DNA from: Anaerolineae bacterium
GTDB lineage: Bacteria; Chloroflexota; Anaerolineae; Aggregatilineales; Phototrophicaceae
Assembly (NCBI GenBank): GCA_022821805.1
Contig: JAJECX010000031.1
Location: 1-64,000, forward strand
Length of the DNA: 64,000 bases
Reading direction: 5' to 3'
The notes under the pieces were generated by a model. The model ran no database searches, had not been told where the DNA came from, and saw nothing but the letters and a program-made list of their open reading frames with translations. Position numbers and translations under genes: made by a program. Below are positions 36,924-44,397 of this stretch, piece after piece; position 1 is the stretch's first letter; every line of letters starts with the position of its first letter.

Positions 36924-37042
36924 ATAGCGCGTTAACAGCAGATGAACGGACGGCGGGCCGAAAGGCAGTCATCTGCCGTCCCTTCAACGGCGACTTCTTC
37001 GTCCTGAGTTGCGCCTTGTAACACAAGCGCCGACGTTGGACA

Positions 37043-37219
37043 ATGCGTCAACCGAGCTCCGCTGAAAGGCAGCTCTATGAAAAAGTATTCGCCGTCTAAG
37101 CCAGCGACAAGGCCGGCGCCGCCGTCTTCAACCCGATCCAATCCGGCGACCACGTCGGCTTTAATGGTGAATGCAGCGACCTCAAAGTGATCGCGCTGGA
37201 CCCGACCGCAAGGCCGTGA
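37043..37219 (+). pseudogene. Possible interrupted gene remnant
   Basis: A frame beginning MRQPSSAERQLYEKVFAV is broken by TAA at 37097-37099 and continues ASDKAGAAVFNPIQSGDHVG to a TGA at 37217-37219. The protein-like composition on both sides of one stop suggests a decayed gene. The family is unknown, and chance cannot be excluded. Confidence 0.25.
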
Positions 37220-37236
37220 CGGCGGAATAACAGAAA

Positions 37237-37302
37237 TGTAGGGGCGACTTTATTGCAGCCACAAAGGCGTATACATGTAGACGCGACCCTTGAGTCGCCC
37301 GC
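37237..37302. repeat. Long variant of the intergenic palindrome
   Basis: TGTAGGGGCGACT (37237-37249) and AGTCGCCCGC (37293-37302) are the two ends of the repeat family, here separated by about 43 bases instead of a few. The arms GGGCGACT/AGTCGCCC are perfectly complementary. Confidence 0.6.
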
Positions 37303-37326
37303 AGCCATCAAAAGGAGAACACCAAC

Positions 37327-38499
37327 ATGTCAGAATTCATGGGCTATCACCGACCAAACGGCGATGTCGGGATTCGCAATCATCTACTGATTTTGTCGGG
37401 CACGGTCTACGCCAATGGCGTCTGCGAGCGCGTCGCCGATAACATCCACGGCGCCGTGCCAATTACCCACGCCAACGGGCGCTGCCAGGTTGCGCCCGAT
37501 CTGCGCGTGACCCGGCGCTTCCTCGCCGGCACCGCTATGAACCCCAATGTCGGCGCCGTCGTCATCATTGATCACTTCCAAGAGGAAGGCATGACCGCCG
37601 AAGACCTCGCGGACGATATCGCGCCAACGGGCAAAAGGATCGCCACGGTGAATATCCGCGGCGATGGCGGTTTCATCAGCGCGGTCGACAAGGCGACCCG
37701 TTACGCGCAGGACTTCGCCCGCCAGATCAGCCTGAATCCGCGCGAGGCGGCGCCGGTTAGCAAAATCCTTTTCGGCGCCGAATGCGGCACATCCGATACC
37801 ACCTCTGGGCTGGCGAGCAACCCGGCAAATGGGCTCGCAGGCGAAATCTTGATCGCGCAGGGCGGCCGTATGCTGATGGCTGAATGCACTGAATGGATGG
37901 GCTGCGAAAATTGGCTGACCGATAAGGCAGCCAGCCCGGCGGTGGCGCAGGCGATCTTGGCCGGTGTGCAGCACATGGAGGCGCGCGCTTTGGCGAGCGG
38001 CGAGGATATCCGCGGCTCCCAACCCACCGGCGACAATATGGCGGGCGGACTTAGCACGATTGAAGAGAAATCGATGGGCGCGGTCAAGAAAATCGGCGAC
38101 AGCGCAATCATCGAATACCTCGAAATCGCCGAAGCGCCGACCAAAACGGAGCCGGGCAACTACCTCATGTACGGACCGGGCATGGGCGCCGAAAGCATCA
38201 GCAGCATGGCGGCGGCCGGCTGCCAGGTTCTGACCTTCTGCACCGGCGGCGGACATACATCGAATCACCCGATTATGCCGACCATCAAGGTGACAGGCAA
38301 TCGGCAGTCATTTGAACTCATGCGCGATACCGTCGATGTCGATGTCAGCGGCGTCTTCTACGATGAGATCACGCTGGCGGAAGCTGGGCAGATCGTCTAT
38401 GACGAGGTCGAGCGCGTCTGCAATGGCTACCTCACCAAATCCGAGGCGCTGCGCGATAACAACAGTTTCGCCATTCATCGCGTCGGCCCCAGCATCTAG
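37327..38499 (+). CDS. UxaA family (altronate/galactarate dehydratase-like) hydrolyase
   Basis: A 390-residue protein matching the large catalytic part of UxaA/GarD-type dehydratases: GYHRPNGDVGIRNHLLIL at the start, FGAECGTSDTTSGLASNP in the middle, and TFCTGGGHTSNHPIMPTIKV near the end. These enzymes remove water from sugar acids such as altronate, galactarate or related hydroxy acids, using iron. The small SAF-type domain carried by full-length UxaA is absent here and not encoded next door, as in the split members of the family. AAAAGGAG precedes the ATG. A LarA-like gene follows, suggesting joint processing of a hydroxy acid. Confidence 0.9.
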   Translation: MSEFMGYHRPNGDVGIRNHLLILSGTVYANGVCERVADNIHGAVPITHANGRCQVAPDLRVTRRFLAGTAMNPNVGAVVIIDHFQEEGMTAEDLADDIAPTGKRIATVNIRGDGGFISAVDKATRYAQDFARQISLNPREAAPVSKILFGAECGTSDTTSGLASNPANGLAGEILIAQGGRMLMAECTEWMGCENWLTDKAASPAVAQAILAGVQHMEARALASGEDIRGSQPTGDNMAGGLSTIEEKSMGAVKKIGDSAIIEYLEIAEAPTKTEPGNYLMYGPGMGAESISSMAAAGCQVLTFCTGGGHTSNHPIMPTIKVTGNRQSFELMRDTVDVDVSGVFYDEITLAEAGQIVYDEVERVCNGYLTKSEALRDNNSFAIHRVGPSI

Positions 38500-38525
38500 C
38501 GCCCTGCGCGTGAAAATGATAGCTA

Positions 38526-38554
38526 TGTAGGGGCGGCCTATCAGGTCGCCCGCC
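38526..38554. repeat. Intergenic palindrome, TGTAGGGGCGGCCTA...GGTCGCCCGCC type
   Basis: Same ends as the 21991 element with a TATCA centre. It lies in the 186-base gap after the UxaA-like gene. Further along (38606-38632) is GTCTACGCGTCCGACGC, similar to GTCTACGCGCCCTACGC at 29286-29302. Confidence 0.65.
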
Positions 38555-38685
38555 ACCCGCGAAATTGTATGGGTGACCGACTGTCAGCGTCAAAGGGTTG
38601 TGTCTACGCGTCCGACGCGAACCTTGGGTCACTCTCAGCATAGAAGGAAGCACAAGTCTCGTGCCGCAGTTCAGAATATCAGCAA

Positions 38686-39945
38686 ATGCAGTTGAAGCTC
38701 CCCTACGGAACTAGCTATGTGACCGCTGAAGCGCCTGTGGGATACATGGCCGAGTACCTGCGGCCGCGTGACCAGCGAGCAGCGCGCGATCCGGCCGCCC
38801 TCGTCCGTGACGCAGTCTACAATCCTCTCGGCAATGCCTCGCCGCCGCGAGCCGGGCAGTCGGTCGCCATCGCCATCAACGACAAGACGCGGCCCGTTCC
38901 CCATGAGCATCTGCTGCCACCCGCGCTGCAGGGCATGCGCCACGCCGGCGTACGCGATGAAGATGTGCTATTCATCATCGCGACCGGCATACATCCGCGC
39001 ATGCGTCCTTCCGAATACGGCGCTATCCTGCCATCCCAGATCCTGGAAACGTATCGCGTCGTCTGCCATGACGCCTATGACGAGGCGAACTTGGCATACC
39101 TAGGGGAGACTGCGCAAGGCACGCCTGTGCATATCAACCGCGATTACATGGCTGCCGACTACCGCATCGTGATCGGCAACATTGAGCCTCATCAATTTCA
39201 GGGTTTCTCGGGCGGGGTCAAGAGCGCGGCGATCGGCTTGGCAGGCGCCGAAACCATCAATCACAACCACGCCATGATGCGCCACGAAAACGCGCGGCTG
39301 GGCGAATTCGAGAAGAATCCGGCGCGGCAAGATGTCGAAGAAATCGGCCGCCTGGTCGGCATCAACTTCGCTGTCAACGCGCTGCTCAATTCCGAAAAGC
39401 GAATTGTCCGGGTTTTCGCTGGCGATCCCGCGGCGGTGATGCGCGCGGGCATCCCCCAGGCGCGGGCGCTTTACGAGGTGACGGTGGACGGGCCCTTCGA
39501 CCTGATGATCGCCTCGCCCGGCGGGCATCCCAAGGATATCAACATCTACCAAGTGCAGAAGGGCTTGGCGCAGGCCGCCGCCGTGACCAAATCTGGCGGC
39601 GCGCTGATCCTTTGCGCCGCTTGCCCCGAAGGCAGTGGCAGCCGTGATTACGAGCATTGGATGTTGAATCCGCCAATGCGCTCGCACGAAGCGGTCATCA
39701 AGCGTTTCGAGCGCGAGGGTTTCCGGGTGGGGCGGCACAAGGCTTTTCAGATTTCGCGCGATGCGGCGCGGATCCATACAATGCTCGTTTCCGAACTCGA
39801 GGATGACTTCGCGCGGGCATTGCTGCTGCATCCGCAGCCGGACTTGCAGACGGCAGTCAGCCGCTCGCTTGAGCTGCTGCCGCGCGACGCGCGCATCGGC
39901 GTCATGCCGGCCGCGAATGCGACGATGGCGGTGTTTTTGCAGTAG
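38686..39945 (+). CDS. LarA-like nickel-dependent hydroxy-acid racemase/epimerase
   Basis: A 419-residue member of the lactate racemase (LarA, DUF2088) family. NDKTRP is at 65-70. Candidate cofactor and catalytic residues in LarA order are His103 (ATGIHPRMR), His169 (GNIEPHQF), Lys179 (GFSGGVKSA), which in LarA carries the pincer nucleotide, and His193/His195 (INHNH). LarA homologs racemise or epimerise 2-hydroxy acids other than lactate as well. The cofactor-making genes larB, larC and larE are not in the window. Its neighbours, a sugar-acid dehydratase and an MFS carrier, suggest a hydroxy or aldonic acid substrate. The ribosome site is weak. Confidence 0.9.
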   Translation: MQLKLPYGTSYVTAEAPVGYMAEYLRPRDQRAARDPAALVRDAVYNPLGNASPPRAGQSVAIAINDKTRPVPHEHLLPPALQGMRHAGVRDEDVLFIIATGIHPRMRPSEYGAILPSQILETYRVVCHDAYDEANLAYLGETAQGTPVHINRDYMAADYRIVIGNIEPHQFQGFSGGVKSAAIGLAGAETINHNHAMMRHENARLGEFEKNPARQDVEEIGRLVGINFAVNALLNSEKRIVRVFAGDPAAVMRAGIPQARALYEVTVDGPFDLMIASPGGHPKDINIYQVQKGLAQAAAVTKSGGALILCAACPEGSGSRDYEHWMLNPPMRSHEAVIKRFEREGFRVGRHKAFQISRDAARIHTMLVSELEDDFARALLLHPQPDLQTAVSRSLELLPRDARIGVMPAANATMAVFLQ

Positions 39946-39969
39946 GATGCTGATGATGCTAGGATTTGG

Positions 39970-40476
39970 GTGCGGAAATCTGTTGATTATGATGTGCTTC
40001 AAAGATTGATGGAGGAACGCCTATTGTCTGACATTTTGATGGGCCAGGAAGAGGCAGATTACTTGTTGACTATGGAAAAACGCCGAGTAGACGATTCAGT
40101 GAATCCCTTTCCATTGCATGGAAAGCAGATAGTGTTGCATCTTCAATCACTCGACTTGCGGGAGAACTTTCTGCTGGATTTATCACGAGGGCGTCGCAAA
40201 GAGCTTCGGATAAAACTGCAAACACGAGCGCGGACTGAGATACGACTTGTGAGGCTGGACTTGGGAGGTAGACCCCATCGCAACGATGACGGCACACTAG
40301 TTCAACCGCCCCATCTCCATCTGTATCGGGAGGGTTTTCACGATAGGTGGGCGATCACGCCGCCCTCTGACAAGTTTTCTGATCTTGACGATTTGCAGGT
40401 GACCTTGGACGATTTCATGCGTTTCTGCAATATCATTAGGCCGCCTTATATTCGGGTACAGAAAGGCTTAATCTGA
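39970..40476 (+). CDS. DUF6978 family protein
   Basis: A 168-residue soluble protein resembling DUF6978: EKRRVDDSVNPFP, then NFLLDLSRGRRKELR, LVRLDLGGRPHRNDDG, HLHLYREGFHDRWA and a C-terminal DDFMRFCNI. The biochemical role is unknown. Start is GTG with AGGA upstream. The end overlaps the next gene by one base (TGATG). With its partner it looks lower in GC than the flanking enzymes and unrelated to carbon metabolism. The pairing with a DUF1828/DUF1829 protein resembles two-gene toxin-antitoxin or defence cassettes; this is inference. Confidence 0.8.
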   Translation: MRKSVDYDVLQRLMEERLLSDILMGQEEADYLLTMEKRRVDDSVNPFPLHGKQIVLHLQSLDLRENFLLDLSRGRRKELRIKLQTRARTEIRLVRLDLGGRPHRNDDGTLVQPPHLHLYREGFHDRWAITPPSDKFSDLDDLQVTLDDFMRFCNIIRPPYIRVQKGLI

Positions 40477-41240
40477 TGATTGATCAAATCAGACAGTTGA
40501 CCGAAAAGTATCACAATTGGATGAGCGAGAGCACAACGCTGCGAACGATCGAGAATGGTGTAGAAATCACTACCCCATTCTTGGATCGACACAATGACAT
40601 GATGCAAGTCTACGCAGAGCTTTCTGGCGACGAGATTGTTCTGACTGACGACGGCTACACGATTGAAGACCTAGAGTTCTGCGGCTTGACTGTGGAAAGT
40701 AAACTTTGCAGGAATTTGATGCAGTTAAACCTTAATGGATTTGGAGTGAAGCGGGAAGGCAATGACCTTGTGACGCGCGCAACAGCCAAAGACTTTGCAT
40801 TGAAGTTGCATAATCTCGTGCAAGCGATGATTGCTGTCGATGATCTCCACTATATTGCGCCTCTTTCCAAGGACAAACATCGATTTGACGCGGGCATTGG
40901 AACTTGGCTGGATGCGTCCAATATTCGGTTTGACGCCAAGAGATTTAATGGGAAAAGCGGCTACAATGTGGATTACAAGTATGTCATTCCGCCTTCAGGC
41001 AATAAGCCACATCGAGTGCTCATCGGCATAAACAATCCTGGCCGCGGCGCGGTCGAGCAAGTGGCTTGGCGTTGGTGGGACATCCGCGATAGCAGGCCCA
41101 GTGGCGCGCGACTCTATCCTATCTTGAATGATGCGCAGCGCGAGAGCATTGAGACCGAAATGGATGCGTTGCGAAATCTCGCCATGAATCCTGTTCTTTG
41201 GTCTTCTCGACACGAGGCGCTTCCCGAACTCGCCGCCTGA
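40476..41240 (+). CDS. DUF1828/DUF1829 domain protein
   Basis: A 254-residue protein. The N-terminal DUF1828 region (about residues 25-115) includes TTPFLDRHNDMMQVYAE and LTDDGYTIEDLE. The C-terminal DUF1829 region (about 140-245) includes FDAGIGTWLDASNIRFDAK and WRWWDIRD. No enzymatic activity is established for either domain to my knowledge. Co-directional and overlapping with the DUF6978 gene, so probably made in step with it. It contains no membrane segment or signal peptide. Confidence 0.82.
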   Translation: MIDQIRQLTEKYHNWMSESTTLRTIENGVEITTPFLDRHNDMMQVYAELSGDEIVLTDDGYTIEDLEFCGLTVESKLCRNLMQLNLNGFGVKREGNDLVTRATAKDFALKLHNLVQAMIAVDDLHYIAPLSKDKHRFDAGIGTWLDASNIRFDAKRFNGKSGYNVDYKYVIPPSGNKPHRVLIGINNPGRGAVEQVAWRWWDIRDSRPSGARLYPILNDAQRESIETEMDALRNLAMNPVLWSSRHEALPELAA

Positions 41241-41243
41241 TTG

Positions 41244-42449
41244 ATGACATCACAAGCCGGCGACCCCGTCCCCAGCGCCGCGCGCATTGTCGTCGTCTGC
41301 TTCCTGTCCATATTCATCATCTTTGGCATTCGCCTTTCGTTCTCGGTGTTCTTTGCCGAGTTCGTCCTTGCTGAAGGCTGGAGCAACGAAGCCGCCGCCG
41401 CCATCTTCAGCCTCAATATGCTGGTCTTCGCCGGTACGGCGCCGCTAGCTGGCATCGCGCTTGACCGCTGGGGACCGCGCCCGGTCTTTTGCCTCGGCGT
41501 ACTCTTGATGACGCTCGGCTTGTGGCTCAGCAGCCGCGCGACTACGCTCAGCGATCTCCTTTTATCTTACGGCCTCATCGAGGGCGTCGGCTTGGGCGTC
41601 ACCGGATTGGGACCGGTGGCATCGGTGATCGCCAGTTGGACGACGCCGGCGCAGCGTGGGCGCGCCCTCGGCATCGCATTTGCTGGCACCGGCATGGGGT
41701 CGCTGCTTTTTGTGCCGCTGGCGAATCGTCTGATTGACGCATTCGGCTGGCGCGACGCCTACCTGGCGCTGGCGCTGGTCTGTCTGTTTATCCTGCTGCC
41801 ATTGATGGTGATCGGCTTGCACAGGCCACCGCCGTCGCTATTGTCCGAGAGCCATCGACGCGCGGCGCGCGTGAATTGGCGGCGGCTGCTTCGCAATCCC
41901 GTCTTCTGGGCGCTGATGATCGCCGCCGTAATGACCATGGGACCGGTGCGCAGCTTGACCGTGCATCAGATCGCCTACCTGGAGTTGGTCGGCGTCGAGC
42001 GTGCCGCGGCTGCCAATGTGGTCGGCTTGGCTGGTCTCTTAACCAGCGGATTCTTCGTCTTGCTTGGCTGGGTGTCGGATCGCTTCGGGCGCGCCACCGC
42101 CTACACCATCGGCGCGGCCGGCTTATTCGGCGCTGTCGGCATGCTGATTGCGATCCGCTCCGTTGACATGTCGTCGCTGCTGCTTCTATATGCGCTATTT
42201 TTCGCCATGGGCGAAGGCGCGCGCAGCAGCCAGACGACGGCGCTGGCCAGCGATGTCTTTCAGCGGCAAGGCTTGGGGCTGATAAACGGCTTGGTCGGCG
42301 GCTTGGGCGGTCTGGGCGCGGCGCTTGGTCCCTGGCTGGTGGGGCGACTGCGCGATGAAAGCGGCACATACGATGGCGGGCTGCTGGTGGTTGTCGTCAT
42401 GGTCGCCGTATCGGTCATTGCGTACTGGTATGTTGCGCGGGCGCGGTAA
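41244..42449 (+). CDS. MFS transporter
   Basis: A 401-residue major facilitator with about twelve hydrophobic segments. ALDRWGPRPVF between helices 2 and 3 and WVSDRFGRATAYTIG in the second half match the family's signature loops. It resembles the oxalate/formate and monocarboxylate branch, which would suit the hydroxy-acid enzymes upstream. The ATG at 41244 stands three bases after the previous stop; a TTG at 41241 is also in frame. Direction and substrate are inferred only from context. Confidence 0.88.
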   Translation: MTSQAGDPVPSAARIVVVCFLSIFIIFGIRLSFSVFFAEFVLAEGWSNEAAAAIFSLNMLVFAGTAPLAGIALDRWGPRPVFCLGVLLMTLGLWLSSRATTLSDLLLSYGLIEGVGLGVTGLGPVASVIASWTTPAQRGRALGIAFAGTGMGSLLFVPLANRLIDAFGWRDAYLALALVCLFILLPLMVIGLHRPPPSLLSESHRRAARVNWRRLLRNPVFWALMIAAVMTMGPVRSLTVHQIAYLELVGVERAAAANVVGLAGLLTSGFFVLLGWVSDRFGRATAYTIGAAGLFGAVGMLIAIRSVDMSSLLLLYALFFAMGEGARSSQTTALASDVFQRQGLGLINGLVGGLGGLGAALGPWLVGRLRDESGTYDGGLLVVVVMVAVSVIAYWYVARAR

Positions 42450-42459
42450 ATGGTGTGGG

Positions 42460-42480
42460 GGGCGACGTGTCAAGTCGTCC
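42460..42480. terminator. Possible bidirectional hairpin between convergent genes
   Basis: GGGCGAC-GTGTCAA-GTCGTCC forms a seven-pair stem (one G-T) with a seven-base loop. It lies in the 40-base gap between the MFS and malate synthase genes, which converge here. No T-run follows on either strand, so termination is uncertain. It may be a further member of the GGGCGAC repeat family. Confidence 0.35.
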
Positions 42481-42489
42481 GAATCATCA

Positions 42490-44085
42490 TTACAGATACT
42501 GATACGCTGGCAGCGTGAGAAACTCGCTGAAATCGTCCGCGCGGATCATCTCGTCAAATAGCTGCATCGCCCGCTGGAAGCAGCCCCTCTCAAAGCGCTC
42601 ATCTCCGACCTCGCCGCGGATGGCATCCATTTCTTCTTCCAGCAGCTGCCCGTATAGCGCGATCGTCAGCGGGCGGCCATCTGCCAGCGTCGCTTTGTGA
42701 TGCAGCCACTGCCAAACCTGCGCCCGGCTGATTTCGGCGGTGGCCGCGTCTTCCATCAAGTTATAGAGCGGTACGCAGCCATTGCCCCCAAGCCACGCCT
42801 CCAGGTATTGAATGCCAACTTTGAGATTCAGGCGCACGCCATCTTCGGTGATGTCGCCGGCGCTGGGCGTCAAAAGATCAGCCGCCGTTACTTGCACATC
42901 ATCGCGCTGCCGCTCGACTTGATTCGCCTCCGGCATATACTCATCAAAAACATCCGTGGCGATTTGCACCAAGCCCGGATGCGCCACCCAGGTGCCGTCA
43001 TGCCCCTCCTTCGCCTCGCGCAGCTTGTCGGCATGGACCTTGTCGAGGGCGGCTTGATTCGCCTCCGGGTCGTTGCGGATGGGAATCTGCGCCGCCATCC
43101 CGCCCATGGCATGAGCCCCGCGGCGGTGGCAGACCTTGATCACTTGCAGCGTATAGTTGCGCATGAATGGCACTGTCATGGTCACTTGCGCGCGATCCGG
43201 CAGCAGATAATCGCTATGCTTGCGCAGCTTCTTGATGTAGCTGAAGATATAATCCCAGCGGCCGCAATTCAAGCCCGCCGAGTGCTCGCGCAATTCGTAG
43301 AGGATTTCTTCCGCTTCAAAGGCTGCGGTAATCGTTTCGATCAGCACGGTCGCTTTGATCGCGCCTTGCGGAATGCCGAGCGCGTCTTGCGCATGGACGA
43401 AGACATCGTTCCAAAGGCGCGCTTCGAGGTAGCTCTCCAGCTTGGGCAGATAAAGGTAGGGACCAGTGCCGCGATCCAGCGCCGCCTGCGCATTATGGAA
43501 AAAGTAGAGACCAAAATCGAAAAGCCCGCCGGGAATCGGCGCGCCATCGACCAGAAAATGGCTCTCATCCAAATGCCAGCCGCGCGGCCGCACCAACAAA
43601 GTGGCCGTCTGCTCATTGAGTTGGTAAAAGCGGCCATCGGGATTGGTGAAGGTGATTGAGCCGTCTATGGCGTCGCGCAGGTTGATCTGCCCGCTAACCA
43701 TATTTTCCCAGCTTGGCGCGTTGGCGTCTTCAAAATCGGCCATGAAGACTCTGGCCCCACAATTCAGCGCATTGATGACCATCTTGCGATCGGTGGGTCC
43801 GGTGATCTCGACGCGGCGATCTTGCAAATCTGCTGGGACCGGGGCGACGCGCCAAGAGAGATCGTCGCGGATGGCGGCGGTCTCGGGAAGAAAGTCCGGC
43901 AGCTGGCCCCCATCTATGGCGGCTTGCCTTGCTATGCGCGCCTCAAGCAGTTCGTTGCGGCGGGCGGTGAATCTCCGCGCCAAATCCGCCAGAAAACCGA
44001 CCGCTTCTGGGCTAAGTAAGGCTTCATATTCGGGCGTAATTTCGCCGCCGATTTCGACGCCCGGGGGGAACTCCTGTGAATTCAT
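42490..44085 (-). CDS. aceB: Malate synthase A
   Basis: A 531-residue malate synthase, which condenses glyoxylate with acetyl-CoA to give malate in the cytoplasm. Signature stretches are [20 protein letters not shown] and [19 protein letters not shown]. The length matches the A isoform rather than the longer G form. Isocitrate lyase is not in the window, so glyoxylate may come from other sources such as glycolate, glycine or purine/ureide breakdown. AAGGA lies upstream of the ATG. It is transcribed away from the membrane-protein array. Confidence 0.96.
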   Translation of the reverse strand: MNSQEFPPGVEIGGEITPEYEALLSPEAVGFLADLARRFTARRNELLEARIARQAAIDGGQLPDFLPETAAIRDDLSWRVAPVPADLQDRRVEITGPTDRKMVINALNCGARVFMADFEDANAPSWENMVSGQINLRDAIDGSITFTNPDGRFYQLNEQTATLLVRPRGWHLDESHFLVDGAPIPGGLFDFGLYFFHNAQAALDRGTGPYLYLPKLESYLEARLWNDVFVHAQDALGIPQGAIKATVLIETITAAFEAEEILYELREHSAGLNCGRWDYIFSYIKKLRKHSDYLLPDRAQVTMTVPFMRNYTLQVIKVCHRRGAHAMGGMAAQIPIRNDPEANQAALDKVHADKLREAKEGHDGTWVAHPGLVQIATDVFDEYMPEANQVERQRDDVQVTAADLLTPSAGDITEDGVRLNLKVGIQYLEAWLGGNGCVPLYNLMEDAATAEISRAQVWQWLHHKATLADGRPLTIALYGQLLEEEMDAIRGEVGDERFERGCFQRAMQLFDEMIRADDFSEFLTLPAYQYL

Positions 44086-44397
44086 ATTTCTCTAATCCTT
44101 GCAATGTTAAGCGCTTGTGTGTGCAACTATAGGGCAAAATGCGATTGTCGAGTAGGGAATTTGCGCAAGGTTGTCTTTTGGGATAGGGAAACGGCAACTG
44201 TAAAGATGAGAGTACCTGTCGCAATACAAGCGCGGTATTCACCCAAGCGCTATTGCGCTTGGTCGTGGCTCGCGTTGTATAATCGTTCCACGAGCCCACG
44301 ATTTGCTGCGGTGGACTGTGAAGCGCAATCCTGTCAGCAGCGCGCCAAAGCAATTCGCAGGGAATCTTTGTCGCCGCAACCGGCCCCGGTGAAGCAG
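44086..44397. other. Divergent spacer
   Basis: 312 bases between malate synthase and the first array gene. A plus-strand promoter candidate lies at 44253. The frame of the array gene is open through most of the gap, but its translation is rich in scattered Cys, Arg and Ser with no membrane pattern, so I read it as non-coding. Confidence 0.45.
44253..44283 (+). promoter_or_regulatory. Possible promoter for the array's plus-strand pair
   Basis: A perfect -10 box TATAAT (44278-44283) preceded by TTGCGC (44253-44258) at a rather long 19-base spacing. It would give a leader of about 108 bases to the ATG at 44398. Confidence 0.3.

Larger units (their letters stand above)
36543..37326. other. Long spacer with gene-like debris
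   Basis: This gap of about 780 bases lies between divergent operons. It holds no intact gene that I recognise. Two short plus-strand stretches (separate entries) read like worn coding sequence. Near its right end is a long form of the intergenic palindrome and the AAAAGGAG ribosome site for the 37327 gene. Confidence 0.5.

Noticed and set aside
44104..44397. Upstream extension of the first array gene
   Set aside because: Its translation lacks membrane or domain character and contains the promoter candidate; the paralog at 47015 has no such extension.
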